Positions 1-9,082 of a stretch of DNA of 64,000 nt are shown here, one piece after another. The notes under the pieces are model-generated. The model saw only the letters and a program-made list of their open reading frames with translations. It was not told where the DNA came from and ran no database searches. This DNA is from Helicovermis profundi (lineage in GTDB: Bacteria; Bacillota; Clostridia; Peptostreptococcales; Acidaminobacteraceae). The stretch covers positions 388,001-452,000 of the forward strand of contig NZ_AP028654.1 in NCBI RefSeq assembly GCF_033097505.1, written 5' to 3'. How positions within the stretch are numbered: the stretch's first letter is position 1; the number at the start of each line of letters is the position of its first letter. The position numbers were made by a program, and so were the translations under genes.

Positions 1-1685
1 CATTACTTGCTAGAGGGGAACTTCATTGTATTGGAGCAACTACATTAAATGAATATAAAAAATATATTGAAAAAGATAATGCATTAGAAAGAAGATTTCA
101 GCCAGTTATTGTTGACGAACCTAGTGTTGAGGATACAATTACTATTTTAAGAGGAATAAAAGAAAGATATGAAATATATCATAAGGTTACAATAAGTGAT
201 CAGGCTTTGGTCCAAGCGGCTATGCTTTCAGATCGATATATTTCAGATAGATTTTTGCCTGATAAAGCAATAGATCTTATAGATGAAGCATGTGCTTTAG
301 TAAAGACTGAAATAGAATCTATGCCTATAGAATTAGATGATATTTCAAGATATATTATTAGACTTGAAATTGAAGAGGCTGCGCTTAAGAAAGAGAAGGA
401 TAAGGTTTCTAAAGAAAAATTAAAAAAAGTTCAAAAGGAACTTGCTAATTTAAAAGAAGAATTTAATAGTAAAAAAGTTTTATGGGAAAATGAGAAAAGT
501 AAAGTAGATAAAGTAAATGAAATAAAAGCGCAAATTGATGATATAAATAATAAAATAAATAAGGCAGAAAGAGAATACAACCTTGAGAGAGCAGCACAGC
601 TAAAATATGGAGATTTACCAAAACTTGAAAAAGAACTTAGTGAAATTAATGATGCTATTAGTGAAAAAAGCGATGAAGATAAGATTATTAGAGAGACAGT
701 TACTTCAGAAGAAATTGCTGGAATAGTATCAAAGTGGACAGGAATACCACTTGAAAAATTGGTAGAAGGAGAAATAGAAAAATTACTAAATCTAGATAGA
801 GAACTTCATAAAAGAGTTATTGGACAAAATGAAGCTGTAAGTAAAGTTACAGATGCAATAATTAGGTCGCGCGCTGGAGTAAAGGATTTAGGAAAACCAA
901 TTGGAAGTTTTATTTTTATCGGACCTACGGGTGTTGGAAAAACAGAACTTGCTAAGTCGCTGGCTGAAGTTTTATTTGATGATGAAAACGCTTTGATAAG
1001 GATTGATATGAGCGAATATATGGAGAAACATTCTGTCTCTAAACTAATAGGAGCACCTCCAGGATATGTTGGATATGAAGAAGGTGGACAATTAACGGAA
1101 AAAGTTAGAAGAAAACCATATTCTGTTATTTTGTTTGATGAAATTGAAAAAGCACACCATGATGTATTTAATATTTTGCTTCAAGTATTAGATGATGGAC
1201 GAATTACAGATTCAAAAGGAAGACAAGTAAGTTTTAAAAACACTATAATTATAATGACATCAAATATAGGATCAGATATACTATTAAATGAAATTAAAGA
1301 AGATGGAATTATTAGTGAATTTACAAGGACTGAAATAGATAATTTATTAAAGATTAATTTTAAACCAGAATTTTTAAATAGACTAGATGATATAATTTTG
1401 TACAAACCACTTAATAAAAATGAAATAAAAGATATAATAAAATTAATTGTAAATGAATTAAGTAAAAGATTAAGTGAAAAATTTTCTTCAATAAAAATAA
1501 CAGAAAAGGCTGTAGAATTTATTGTTAAATCAGCTTTCGATATTCATTATGGAGCGCGTCCTCTGAAACGATATATACAAAAAAATGTTGAAACCATACT
1601 TGCAAAAAGTATAATAAAAGGTGAAATTAAAGAAGGAAAAGATTTGGTAATAGATGTAGAAGAAAACGAATTAATTATAAGTTAA
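1..1685 (+). CDS. clpB: ATP-dependent chaperone ClpB, C-terminal part (5' end outside window)
   Basis: Hexameric AAA+ disaggregase that threads aggregated proteins together with DnaK. The reading frame is open from base 3, so the gene begins upstream of the window. Seen in order: the end of the first AAA domain ([13 protein letters not shown], then ALERRFQPV), a long charged coiled-coil middle domain (about bases 340-660) that favours ClpB over ClpC, and a complete second AAA domain. That domain has Walker [13 protein letters not shown], Walker [11 protein letters not shown] and the sensor-2 motif GARPLKR. The protein ends in a short acidic tail typical of the family. A strong hairpin terminator follows, so it is the last gene of its transcript. 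The identification is secure; only the missing N-terminus is unknown. Confidence 0.95.
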   Translation, partial: LLARGELHCIGATTLNEYKKYIEKDNALERRFQPVIVDEPSVEDTITILRGIKERYEIYHKVTISDQALVQAAMLSDRYISDRFLPDKAIDLIDEACALVKTEIESMPIELDDISRYIIRLEIEEAALKKEKDKVSKEKLKKVQKELANLKEEFNSKKVLWENEKSKVDKVNEIKAQIDDINNKINKAEREYNLERAAQLKYGDLPKLEKELSEINDAISEKSDEDKIIRETVTSEEIAGIVSKWTGIPLEKLVEGEIEKLLNLDRELHKRVIGQNEAVSKVTDAIIRSRAGVKDLGKPIGSFIFIGPTGVGKTELAKSLAEVLFDDENALIRIDMSEYMEKHSVSKLIGAPPGYVGYEEGGQLTEKVRRKPYSVILFDEIEKAHHDVFNILLQVLDDGRITDSKGRQVSFKNTIIIMTSNIGSDILLNEIKEDGIISEFTRTEIDNLLKINFKPEFLNRLDDIILYKPLNKNEIKDIIKLIVNELSKRLSEKFSSIKITEKAVEFIVKSAFDIHYGARPLKRYIQKNVETILAKSIIKGEIKEGKDLVIDVEENELIIS

Positions 1686-1706
1686 AAAACTAAGTTTGAA
1701 AATTTA

Positions 1707-1755
1707 GATCTCCTAAATATAAATTAATAATTTTATATTTAGGAGATCATTTTTA
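1707..1755 (+). terminator. Rho-independent terminator of clpB
   Basis: A perfect 17-bp inverted repeat (arm GATCTCCTAAATATAAA, 1707-1723; partner 1732-1748) with an 8-base loop is followed by a T-rich run. It lies 22 bases after the clpB stop. Confidence 0.9.
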
Positions 1756-1908
1756 ATTTAGAAAAGAACATGTAATAGTATTTGTGTAAAATTTAAAAGT
1801 TTTTTTTAAATGAATTATCAGTTTATAAAATTGCTTAAAGTAAAATTTTAATTTATAATTTATAGTGGATATGTTAGGAAATTAAGTGTTTTTATGGAGG
1901 TAAAATTA

Positions 1909-3153
1909 GTGAAAGATATGAATTACATAAAGCTTTTAAGCGCTATTATTATAAATAGTTTTGGAGACATCCTATTTGATTTGTTTATCGTTTGGTCAAT
2001 AACTGTTAATTCGGGTGATGTAATGAATGCTGTCTACTTAATTGGTGGATCAATTCTATTTCGCGCCTTATTATCTATGTTTATTGGAATATTGATAGAC
2101 CGTTACAGTAAAAAATTACTAATGATTATTTCGAATATCAGTTCAGTTGTTGTTATAAGTGCTTTGTTTTTATTCTTGCGATTTGAATTGAGTACTCTAT
2201 GGATTGGTATATTTTTTATCTTGATAAATGACATTAATAATGAAATATTTAGGCGAGGCTATGTAGCTATTAGTGCAGAGATTTTTGAAGAATCACTGTT
2301 TATTAAATTTCAATCTAGTTATTCTGTTATTGTAAAGGTGCTAAGTATTGGAGGCTCTGTAATTGTAGGATTAATGATTACGTATATGTCGCAGTCGTTG
2401 ATTTTTTCTATAGATATACTAACTTTTATCATAGCTATTGTATTAGTATACCAGATTAAGTCAGATAAGATTTATGTAATAAAAGAGAAAGAAAAATTGA
2501 AAATCAAAGAATTTAGTTCGATTTATAATACTCTCATTTCAGAAGTTAAAGTTGCATTTACTGCAATATTTAAAGTGAAGTTTTTAAAACAATTTGTAAT
2601 ATTAATGTTTGTTCTGAACTTAGCTTATGGCTATATACCTTATATATTACCAGTTATTTTATCGTCGAAAATCAATAGTGCTCTTTTTTTAGGATTTATA
2701 AAGGCGGGAATTGCTGTTGGCGAAATTATTGGATTAATATTAGTAGTTAAGTTTGGAAATAATATTTCATTACTATTCAAATTTAGCATGATAGGATGCA
2801 TAATAAGTATTGTGGTAGTTAATTTTATTGATGAATCAATTATTATTGTGCTTGGTTTTTCTATGTATGGCTTTTCCGATTCATTAACACAGCCATTATT
2901 TAGTCACACAGTATCCTCACTCGATGATAAAGATAGGGGAAAAATTTTAGGTGGTATTGACACAATTATATTACTTTCACCAAGCCTTGGCATGTTTATT
3001 GGTACTTTCTTACAAAAGATTAATATGACTTTCAGCGTAATATTCTTAGTTGGAGTATTTCTATTTGGATATTTTATTATAAGTAATAGTAGAGAATTCA
3101 AAAATATCAATATAAATAAAGCGATAGTTCGAGTTGATGAGAAATTAATTTGA
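1909..3153 (+). CDS. MFS transporter, macrolide-efflux-like
   Basis: Major facilitator superfamily membrane protein of 414 aa with about 12 hydrophobic segments. The family exports drugs or metabolites by proton exchange; the substrate here is unknown. The conserved loop after helix 2 is seen as GILIDRYSKKLL (consensus GxLaDRxxRR). An ATG at 1894 is in frame, but the GGAGG at 1896-1900 sits just inside it. The GTG at 1909, 8 bases downstream of that site, is therefore the better start; the ATG at 1918 is also possible. The gene stands alone between the clpB terminator and a tRNA-like remnant. The efflux sub-type is inferred from overall resemblance only. Confidence 0.8.
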   Translation: MKDMNYIKLLSAIIINSFGDILFDLFIVWSITVNSGDVMNAVYLIGGSILFRALLSMFIGILIDRYSKKLLMIISNISSVVVISALFLFLRFELSTLWIGIFFILINDINNEIFRRGYVAISAEIFEESLFIKFQSSYSVIVKVLSIGGSVIVGLMITYMSQSLIFSIDILTFIIAIVLVYQIKSDKIYVIKEKEKLKIKEFSSIYNTLISEVKVAFTAIFKVKFLKQFVILMFVLNLAYGYIPYILPVILSSKINSALFLGFIKAGIAVGEIIGLILVVKFGNNISLLFKFSMIGCIISIVVVNFIDESIIIVLGFSMYGFSDSLTQPLFSHTVSSLDDKDRGKILGGIDTIILLSPSLGMFIGTFLQKINMTFSVIFLVGVFLFGYFIISNSREFKNININKAIVRVDEKLI

Positions 3154-3407
3154 TGAAATTTATGATAAGACTGATTTGAAAGATAGTGAAATCAATACGT
3201 TGAAATTATAATTATATTATGATTAAATGACTGTGAATGATTTAGATAAAAGTATACGAGAAAATAAAAACATTTCCCTTAATTTTCCCTAATAAGTTCT
3301 CAATACGTATGTAATTTTATAGTGTACACTTATAGCTAAACATTATGATAAATCACATGTTATAGGGCGTTAAAGAATACAACGAGTAATGAACTAAACA
3401 AATCTAG

Positions 3408-3440
3408 GCGTCGGGGGTTCAAATTCCTCTGGGTGTACAA
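3408..3440 (+). other. tRNA-like 3' fragment (T-arm and acceptor strand only)
   Basis: Bases 3413-3429 can fold as a tRNA T-arm: GGGGG, the loop TTCAAAT (matches TTCRANY), then TCCTC. A seven-base strand TGGGTGT and then ACAA follow, in place of an acceptor end and CCA. No matching 5' acceptor strand, D-arm or anticodon arm is found 40-80 bases upstream, so it is not a complete tRNA. A hairpin terminator follows at once. It may be a decayed tRNA or tmRNA end, or an attachment-site remnant. Bases 3154-3407 and 3487-3562 show no gene. Confidence 0.35.
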
Positions 3441-3450
3441 ATATCAAATG

Positions 3451-3486
3451 CTACACAATTTTATAGTTGTGTAGTTTTTATTTTTT
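3451..3486 (+). terminator. Hairpin terminator after the tRNA-like fragment
   Basis: The 8-bp stem CTACACAA/TTGTGTAG (3451-3458, 3467-3474) is followed by TTTTTATTTTTT. Confidence 0.8.
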
Positions 3487-3562
3487 CAAGATATACTTAA
3501 TGTAAATAAAAAAATATGAATTTAAAATTAACTGAATATTTAATGAAATAAAAGGAGGAAAA

Positions 3563-3817
3563 ATGTTTAAATTAAAAGTATTAAATCATGAAGTTTTAAA
3601 AGAAGTGTTGGAAATGAAAATGGTACTTAAAGCTATTGAAAATGTTTATGTATTAAAAGCAGAAAGGAAAACTGAATTATTCCCTATGGTGTTTCATGAA
3701 TTCAATCCGGGTGTATCAGATATGGATATAAAATCAGGACTTTTGAAAGATGTTGATATTTTTGGTCTTAAATTAGTATCCTGGTTTGGTGAAAACAAAG
3801 AAAAAAATTTGCTATGA
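3563..3817 (+). pseudogene. Ornithine cyclodeaminase-family protein, N-terminal stump
   Basis: This 84-aa reading frame matches the N-terminus of the ornithine cyclodeaminase/mu-crystallin family, up to the segment DIKSGLLKDVDIFGLKLVSW. Family members are about 320-340 aa, so roughly the last three quarters, including the NAD-binding Rossmann domain, are missing. It keeps a good ribosome binding site (AAAGGAGG before 3563). It ends in a TGA that overlaps the ATG of the next gene (ATGA at 3814-3817). The likely history is an internal deletion that removed most of this gene plus the leader of the aminotransferase gene. The stump cannot be catalytic, but its translation may now drive the next gene. 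Confidence 0.8.
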
Positions 3818-4935
3818 AAATTAAAGATTTTGGTGTAGAAATATGGATGAATTTATATGAAAATAATTGTAAATATAATTTAGCTGAAACTTGTGTTAAT
3901 TCTATGACTGTTAATGAACTTCTTGATATTGCTTCTAAAAGAGAAGAAATAATTGATCATATTTTAGAAATACAATTGAGTTATGGTGATATAGAAGGTT
4001 CACCTAAATTAATTGAAGGAATACAGTCACTTTATAAAAAGGTAAAAGCAAATCAAATTACTGTTTCACATGGGGCAATTGGAGCGAATGCACTTACTAT
4101 ATTTGCATTAGTAAAAGCGGGTGATAGAGTTATTTCAGTGCTTCCAACTTATCAGCAACATTATTCTATACCTGAAGCTTATGGTGCTGACGTAAAAATT
4201 CTTCAATTGAAATTCGAAAATAATTTTTTGCCGAATTTAGAAGAATTAAAATCATTGGTAAATGATAATACTAAACTAATTTGCATAAATAATCCTAATA
4301 ATCCTACTGGTGCTTTGATGAATGAAGAATTTTTAAAAGAAATTGTTGAAATTGCTAAGAGTTGTGATTCCTATATTTTATGTGATGAAGTATATAGAGG
4401 ATTAGATCATGAAGATTCGGGTTTTACTACTTCAATTGTAGACTTATATGATAAAGGAATAAGTACAGGAAGTATTTCTAAAACTTTTTCTTTAGCAGGT
4501 TTAAGAGTCGGATGGGTAGCGGGCCCAGAAGATCTTATTGAAACTGTAAACCGTAGACGCGATTATAATACAATAAGCTTAGGCAGAATAGATGACTATT
4601 TAGTAGGTATCGCATTAGAAAATAAAGATAAAATAATAGAAAGAAATCATTTGATTGTGCGTGAAAACATTAAAATTGTTGATGAATGGGTAAATAATGA
4701 GCCGAAACTTTCTTATATAAAATCAAAAGCAGGAACAACTGTATTTGTAAAATACGATTTTGATATTTTATCAGAAGATTTTTGTGTTAAATTATTAGAT
4801 GAAAAAGGTGTTATGTTAGTGCCTGAAAAAGCATTAGATATGGAAGGATTTTTTAGATTAGGCTACGCATTTAGTCCAAGTGATTTAAAAATTGGATTAG
4901 AAAAAATTTCTGAATTTTTAAAAGAATTAAGTTAG
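3814..4935 (+). CDS. PLP-dependent aminotransferase, class I/II
   Basis: Fold-type I aminotransferase of 373 aa, full length for the family. Visible motifs are the cofactor-contact segment NNPNNPTGA, the Asp/Tyr site DEVYRG, and the PLP-lysine region GSISKTFSLAGLRVGW, where K is the Schiff-base lysine. The substrate is unknown. Neighbouring cyclodeaminase and dehydratase remnants suggest an amino-acid catabolic operon. No Shine-Dalgarno sequence precedes the ATG; the start overlaps the stop of the preceding stump (ATGA), so translation probably depends on coupling to it. The downstream dehydratase gene follows after 12 bases with its own AGGAGG. Confidence 0.85.
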   Translation: MKIKDFGVEIWMNLYENNCKYNLAETCVNSMTVNELLDIASKREEIIDHILEIQLSYGDIEGSPKLIEGIQSLYKKVKANQITVSHGAIGANALTIFALVKAGDRVISVLPTYQQHYSIPEAYGADVKILQLKFENNFLPNLEELKSLVNDNTKLICINNPNNPTGALMNEEFLKEIVEIAKSCDSYILCDEVYRGLDHEDSGFTTSIVDLYDKGISTGSISKTFSLAGLRVGWVAGPEDLIETVNRRRDYNTISLGRIDDYLVGIALENKDKIIERNHLIVRENIKIVDEWVNNEPKLSYIKSKAGTTVFVKYDFDILSEDFCVKLLDEKGVMLVPEKALDMEGFFRLGYAFSPSDLKIGLEKISEFLKELS

Positions 4936-4947
4936 GTAGGAGGAAAT

Positions 4948-5280
4948 ATGTTTACAAGTGATTTAATAATTGAAACTAAAAGACTTATAAGTGATTATAT
5001 TAATACTCCAATGCTAGATAAATCAATTTATTTAAGTGCTGATAAATTAGAAGTATATCTAAAAAATGAAGGTTTACAGCATACAAAAAGTTTTAAACTT
5101 CGTGGTGCTTTAAGTAAATTGTTGAGGCTTACTAAAGAAGAAAAAGCAAATGGGGTAGTTGCAGTTTCTTCAGGGAATCATGGTATAGCAGTAAGTTATG
5201 CATGCAAATTATTAAAGATTGATAATGTACTTATTTTTGTACCTAAAAATACACCAAGCGCAAAAACAGAAAAAATAAAG
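4948..5280 (+). pseudogene. PLP-dependent threonine/serine dehydratase, 5' part, interrupted by IS3
   Basis: N-terminal 111 codons of a fold-type II PLP enzyme (threonine/serine dehydratase or serine racemase type). The PLP-lysine motif KSFKLRGA and the glycine-rich SSGNHGIAVSYA are visible. The gene is cut after AAAATAAAG by the insertion sequence at 5281-6544; reading into the element gives a stop within a few codons. Joining this part to 6548-7171 restores one frame of about 318 aa across the junction (EKIKYYGAK). The intact gene would follow the aminotransferase by 12 bases with RBS AGGAGG. Confidence 0.88.
5278..5280 (+). repeat. IS3 target duplication, left copy (AAG)
   Basis: AAG here and at 6545-6547 flank the element; removing one copy restores the dehydratase frame. 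A 4-bp reading (AAAG) is also possible. Confidence 0.75.
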
Positions 5281-5356
5281 TGGATAGGATATACTTAATT
5301 AGACAACAAATACTCGGACATGATAAACTAAAAATAATTAGAAAACGGAGGTAATC

Positions 5357-5617
5357 ATGTCAAAAAAAAATAAGCATTATACAGATGAATTTAAAGTTCA
5401 GATAGTTAATTTAATTAAAAATGGTAAACCGCAAATAGAAGTTGTAAATGAATACAATATAGCACGTTCTACTGTTTATAAATGGATTACAGACTATAAT
5501 ACTACTGGATCATTTAAAGCTAAAGATAATAAAAGTGATGAAGATAAAGAACTTGATAAATTACGAAAAGAAAACCAACAGTTAAAAATGGAAAATGATA
5601 TTTGCCCTAAAGGATAA
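5357..5617 (+). CDS. IS3-family transposase OrfA (altered C-terminus)
   Basis: Protein of 86 aa with a helix-turn-helix of the transposase_8 type (KKNKHYTDEFKVQIVNLI, then IEVVNEYNIARSTVYKWI) and the start of a leucine-zipper segment (DKLRKENQQLKMENDI). It recognises the element's ends. RBS GGAGG precedes the ATG. In relatives the protein usually continues after ENDI with a segment like LKQAALIMGRK. Here a stretch of about 50 bases intervenes and gives CPKG-stop, while the bases coding KQAALIMGRK appear further down (5651-5684) in another frame. OrfA is therefore probably truncated, and programmed frameshifting into OrfB may be impaired. Confidence 0.85.
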   Translation: MSKKNKHYTDEFKVQIVNLIKNGKPQIEVVNEYNIARSTVYKWITDYNTTGSFKAKDNKSDEDKELDKLRKENQQLKMENDICPKG

Positions 5618-5626
5618 GTTCCTCTA

Positions 5627-5642
5627 AGGTGCTAAAGCACCT
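5627..5642 (+). other. Perfect hairpin inside the IS3 orfA-orfB junction
   Basis: AGGTGC-TAAA-GCACCT: a 6-bp stem with a four-base loop. It lies within the extra stretch that separates the ENDI codons of orfA from its expected C-terminal codons. It could be a frameshift-stimulating structure or part of a small insertion. Confidence 0.5.
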
Positions 5643-6527
5643 AGAAATCACTTAAAAGCAAGCGGCGCTAATAATGGGACGAAAATAGCAGTAATAAATG
5701 CAAATAAAGATAGGTACAGTATTAGCGCCATGTGTAAGGTTCTTAAAATAGCAAGGTCAACTTATTATTACGAAAAAAAAACAATAAAAATAGATAGTAT
5801 TTTAGAAAATAGAATTATAGAAATTTTCAAAAGTAATAGAAAAGCCTATGGTACAAGAAAAATAAAAAAAGAACTTTCAAAAGTAAATATGATAGCTTCA
5901 AGAAAGAAAATAGGCAAAATAATGAAAAAATACAACCTTATTTCATCATATACAATTAAGCAATATAAAGTAACAAAATCAAAAGTTAATGAAGATAAAA
6001 TTGAAAATTTAGTTAAAAGAGAGTTTGATGACAAAAAGTGTCTTGAGGTAGTAGTAAGTGATTTAACTTACGTTAATGTAAATGGTAAATGGAATTATAT
6101 ATGCCTAATATTAGATTTCTTTAATCGTGAAATAGTAGGATATGCAGCAGGTAAGAATAAGACTGCAAAGCTTGTATATAAAGCTCTTACGAGAGTAAAA
6201 GAGCCATTACATAATATAGAAATTTTTCATACAGATCGTGGAAGTGAATTTAAAAATAAACTGTTAGATGAAGTATTATTAAATTTTAATATTAAGAGAT
6301 CTTTGAGCAAAAAAGGCTGTCCTTATGATAACGCAGTAGCAGAAGCAACATATAAAATTATAAAAACAGAATTTGCATTTAATAGAATATTTAAGAGTTT
6401 TGAAGAATTGGAATTAGAGTTATTTTATTACGTAAATTGGTATAATAACAAGAGAATTCATGGGTCTTTAGATTATTTAACACCCATTGAATATAAAACT
6501 ATAATGTCTGATAAAAAACTGTCTTAA
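5627..6527 (+). CDS. IS3-family transposase OrfB (DDE integrase)
   Basis: Catalytic subunit of the IS3 transposase, with an HTH_21 region (KAYGTRKIKKEL) followed by an rve integrase core. Catalytic residues appear in VVSDLTYVNV (D), FHTDRGSEF (D) and DNAVAEATYKIIKTE (E). The first ATG is at 5730 (265 aa), but the frame is open back to 5627. This fits the usual mode, in which OrfB is made only as a frameshift fusion with OrfA. A perfect hairpin (5627-5642) lies at the upstream edge. All catalytic residues are present, so OrfB itself looks intact. Confidence 0.85.
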
Positions 6528-6544
6528 TTAATGTTGACAATCCA

Positions 6545-6547
6545 AAG
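6545..6547 (+). repeat. IS3 target duplication, right copy (AAG)
   Basis: Partner of 5278-5280; immediately follows the terminal CA of the element. Confidence 0.75.
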
Positions 6548-7171
6548 TATTATGGAGCTAAGCTTATTATTGATGGTGAGACTTATGATGATGCTCATAG
6601 AATAGGTATGGCTTATGTAAAAAACCATAACATGACTTATGTCGATGCTTATGATAATGACCCATATATTTATGCAGGTCAAGGAATGATAGGAATTGAA
6701 ATACTTGAGCAAATTTCTAATATAGATTCTATATTAGTTCCTATTGGTGGAGGAGGACTTATTACTGGTATTGGAACTATAGCAAAATCAATTAATACAA
6801 ATATAAAGATAATTGGAGTTCAAACTGAAGCATGCCCAGCAATGAAAGCTGCTATGGATGAAAATGTTTTTTATGATGAGTATAAATCAAAAGATTCTGT
6901 ATGTGAAGCGCTAATTGGTGGAATTGGGCATTTAGCTTATGAAAAATCTAAAACAATAATTGATGACATTTTGATAGTTAAAGAAAGTACAATAAAAAAA
7001 GCGGTTAAACATATGATATTAAAAGAAAAAATCATCTCAGAGCCTTCAAGTTGTACTGTTGTTGCAGCACTTATGGAATATCCTAATTATCATTTTGGTT
7101 CAAAAGTTGCTTTAGTTTTATCCGGTAGTAATATTGATGAAGAATTAATGAAAAATATATTACAGATCTAA
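6548..7171 (+). pseudogene. PLP-dependent threonine/serine dehydratase, 3' part
   Basis: Continuation of the dehydratase interrupted at 5280, starting at YYGAKLIIDGETYDDA. It carries the glycine loop that holds the PLP phosphate (PIGGGGLITGIG) and the C-terminal segment SEPSSCTVVAAL. An internal ATG at 6608 gives a 187-aa frame, but that lacks the lysine-bearing N-terminal domain and cannot be active alone. A hairpin terminator follows 11 bases after the stop, so this was the last gene of the aminotransferase operon. Confidence 0.88.
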
Positions 7172-7182
7172 ATTTAAAATAG

Positions 7183-7240
7183 AAAATGAGGTTAAAAAAA
7201 GATGAAGTTTACAAATATCTTTTGCTAACCTCATTTTTAA
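7183..7240 (+). terminator. Terminator of the aminotransferase/dehydratase operon
   Basis: AAAATGAGGTTA (7183-7194) pairs with TAACCTCATTTT (7226-7237) around a long loop and runs into T-rich sequence. The remaining 200 bases to the convergent LysR gene hold only a short open stretch without a start. Confidence 0.75.
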
Positions 7241-7442
7241 TTTTGTATATTGTATCAAACTGCCTTACTATTTTCTATGGTGATAGGATTCTACAGACTT
7301 TGCATTTATAGGGTCTTCACATAATGAAGTAATGAGTATCGAAATATTCGATCTATATAATCTAAATAATTCGCTTTTAATAAAAGAATTTATGCTTTAC
7401 AGTGTAACTAGAAAAGCTTTTATTATAAATTATTTAGAGTTA

Positions 7443-8315
7443 TCATTGCATTTCGTCTTTAACTAATTCTATAAAGTGTTTAATTTGTGTAGGTAAAATT
7501 CGGTCTTTTTTATAAGCTAAAGTAAGATCAATATAATATTTTTCAGGATCTAATAAGATGAATTGGAATGATTTATTTTTAATTTCGTCGTTAATGCACA
7601 TTTGAGGTAAGATTGAATATCCTATTCCGCTTAATACACAATGTTTAATCATTTCGATTGACCATGATTCAATAGATGCTTTATATTGGATGTGATGATT
7701 GGTATGGAAATCTGAAAAAATAGCTCTGTATGAGCAACCAGGTTCAGAAATACAAGCTGTTAAATTATCAGCTAAGTACTGGTAACTTTTGAAATCAAAG
7801 TTGTTTGGATATATAAGGTACATTGATTCTCTTTTTAAGAGTGTTAGATTAAGTGTTGTATCGCTTAAATCAGGTTGAACAAAAAAAGCTAAGTCGATTG
7901 AATTATCTTTAATAAGATTGCCATGTTTATTGCTTGGACTACTATTCAATTGAATATTGACAGATGGGTGTATGGATTTAAACTTCTTAATCACATTACT
8001 TAATATATAAATTAGGAATGAGCCTACAGTTCCAATTTGAATAGGAGTATTAGTATTTTCAATATTAGATGTTAAATCTAGTAGATTATAATAATTATCT
8101 CTTAGTTGTTTACATGTGTTCAATATATGTTGACCTTCATATGTAATCTTCAAATTCTTTCCAACCCTTTCGAACAACCTGACATTAAGTTCTTTTTCTA
8201 AACTTTGAATATGAAATGATATAGTTGATTGAGAGTATTGTAGTTCTTCAGCTGTCTTAGTAAAACTATTAAGTTCTGCGACTTTTAAAAAAGTCATGAT
8301 GTATTTAATATCCAT
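7443..8315 (-). CDS. LysR-family transcriptional regulator
   Basis: Protein of 290 aa, the usual LysR length. The N-terminal winged helix-turn-helix is clear (MDIKYIMTFLKVAELNSFTKTAEELQ start region, then YSQSTISFHIQSLEKEL and LFERVGKNLKITYEG). An effector-binding domain of about 200 residues follows. It is divergent from the nitroreductase gene at 8440, with a 124-base shared promoter region. By the usual LysR arrangement it probably controls the nitroreductase and perhaps the threonine aldolase beyond; that is inference. The start is supported by GGAGG just upstream on the minus strand (TACGGAGGTACTTATG). Confidence 0.9.
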   Translation of the reverse strand: MDIKYIMTFLKVAELNSFTKTAEELQYSQSTISFHIQSLEKELNVRLFERVGKNLKITYEGQHILNTCKQLRDNYYNLLDLTSNIENTNTPIQIGTVGSFLIYILSNVIKKFKSIHPSVNIQLNSSPSNKHGNLIKDNSIDLAFFVQPDLSDTTLNLTLLKRESMYLIYPNNFDFKSYQYLADNLTACISEPGCSYRAIFSDFHTNHHIQYKASIESWSIEMIKHCVLSGIGYSILPQMCINDEIKNKSFQFILLDPEKYYIDLTLAYKKDRILPTQIKHFIELVKDEMQ

Positions 8316-8439
8316 AAGTACCTCCGTGTAATAATTATAGTATAGCCTAATATAAAAGTATATGCTATGACGTTCTTAATGAATAAAAAATTATTAACTT
8401 GTAAATGTTTTAACCTAATCTAATTGAGAGGAGTATCAA

Positions 8440-8964
8440 ATGAAATTTTTAGATCTTGCAAAACAACGTTATTCAGTGCGCTCATACTTGCAAAAAAAAG
8501 TTGAAAAAAACAAACTAAATCTTATACTAGAAGCTGGAAATGTGGCTCCTACAGGAGGTAATAAACAACCTTATAGCATAGTTGTTGTAAAAAGTGATAG
8601 TGGCTTAGAATGCATAAAAAAAGCTGCTAATATCCATAATGCACCTTTAGCCATTGTTGTATGTGGAAAATCTTCTGATGCTTGGGTAAGATCTCATGAT
8701 GATAAAAATCTTGCAGAAACTGATGCAACAATTGTAACTGATCATATGATGCTAGAAGCAACTGAATTAAATTTAGGCAGTCTTTGGGTATGTAACTTCA
8801 ATCCTGCGATATTAAGAACTGAATTATCAATTCCGGAATATCTTGAGCCACTACATATTCTAGCAATTGGTTATTCAGATGAAACACCTTTAGCACCCAA
8901 TCGTCATAAGAAAACACGTAAATCTTTAAGTCAGGATATATTTTATGAAAGCTTTGAATCTTAG
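8440..8964 (+). CDS. Nitroreductase-family protein
   Basis: FMN-dependent oxidoreductase of 174 aa, at the short end for the nitroreductase fold. The N-terminal FMN-phosphate motif RYSVRSY is present, with AGNVAPTGGNKQPYSIVVV next to it, which matches the usual APTxxNxQP signature. The C-terminal segment HILAIGYSDE with following basic residues fits the family. Electron acceptor and substrate cannot be read from sequence. RBS GAGAGGAG lies 8 bases upstream. It is divergent from the LysR gene, which probably regulates it. Confidence 0.88.
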   Translation: MKFLDLAKQRYSVRSYLQKKVEKNKLNLILEAGNVAPTGGNKQPYSIVVVKSDSGLECIKKAANIHNAPLAIVVCGKSSDAWVRSHDDKNLAETDATIVTDHMMLEATELNLGSLWVCNFNPAILRTELSIPEYLEPLHILAIGYSDETPLAPNRHKKTRKSLSQDIFYESFES

Positions 8965-9082
8965 TGTGAAAATGTAATATAAATAAAATCAAAACATATT
9001 TTCATAATACTAGAGATCAACGATACTAATCCATATTGCTAATAATAGTATAATTTAGAATGATAAATAAAAGGAGCGTTAT

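Larger units (their letters stand above)
5281..6544 (+). mobile_element. IS3-family insertion sequence, 1264 bp
   Basis: The element runs from TGGATAGGATATAC to GTTGACAATCCA with imperfect terminal inverted repeats. The right end reversed starts TGGATTGTCAAC, and both ends carry TTAATTA-AGACA a little further in. It has the TG...CA ends usual for IS3 relatives and a 3-bp target duplication. It carries a short orfA and an orfB with the IS3 DDE integrase core. It has split a PLP dehydratase gene in the sense direction. Confidence 0.9.

Noticed and set aside
3090-3440. A complete tmRNA ending in the T-arm-like sequence
   Set aside because: No tmRNA 5' end, tag-peptide frame or matching acceptor strand is present, and the 5' part would overlap the MFS gene.
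7291-7460. Open plus-strand stretch (DFAFIGSSHNEVMSIEIFDL) that might be a LysR or other gene remnant
   Set aside because: No start codon or RBS, short, and it runs into the convergent LysR gene; the similarity is too weak to call.
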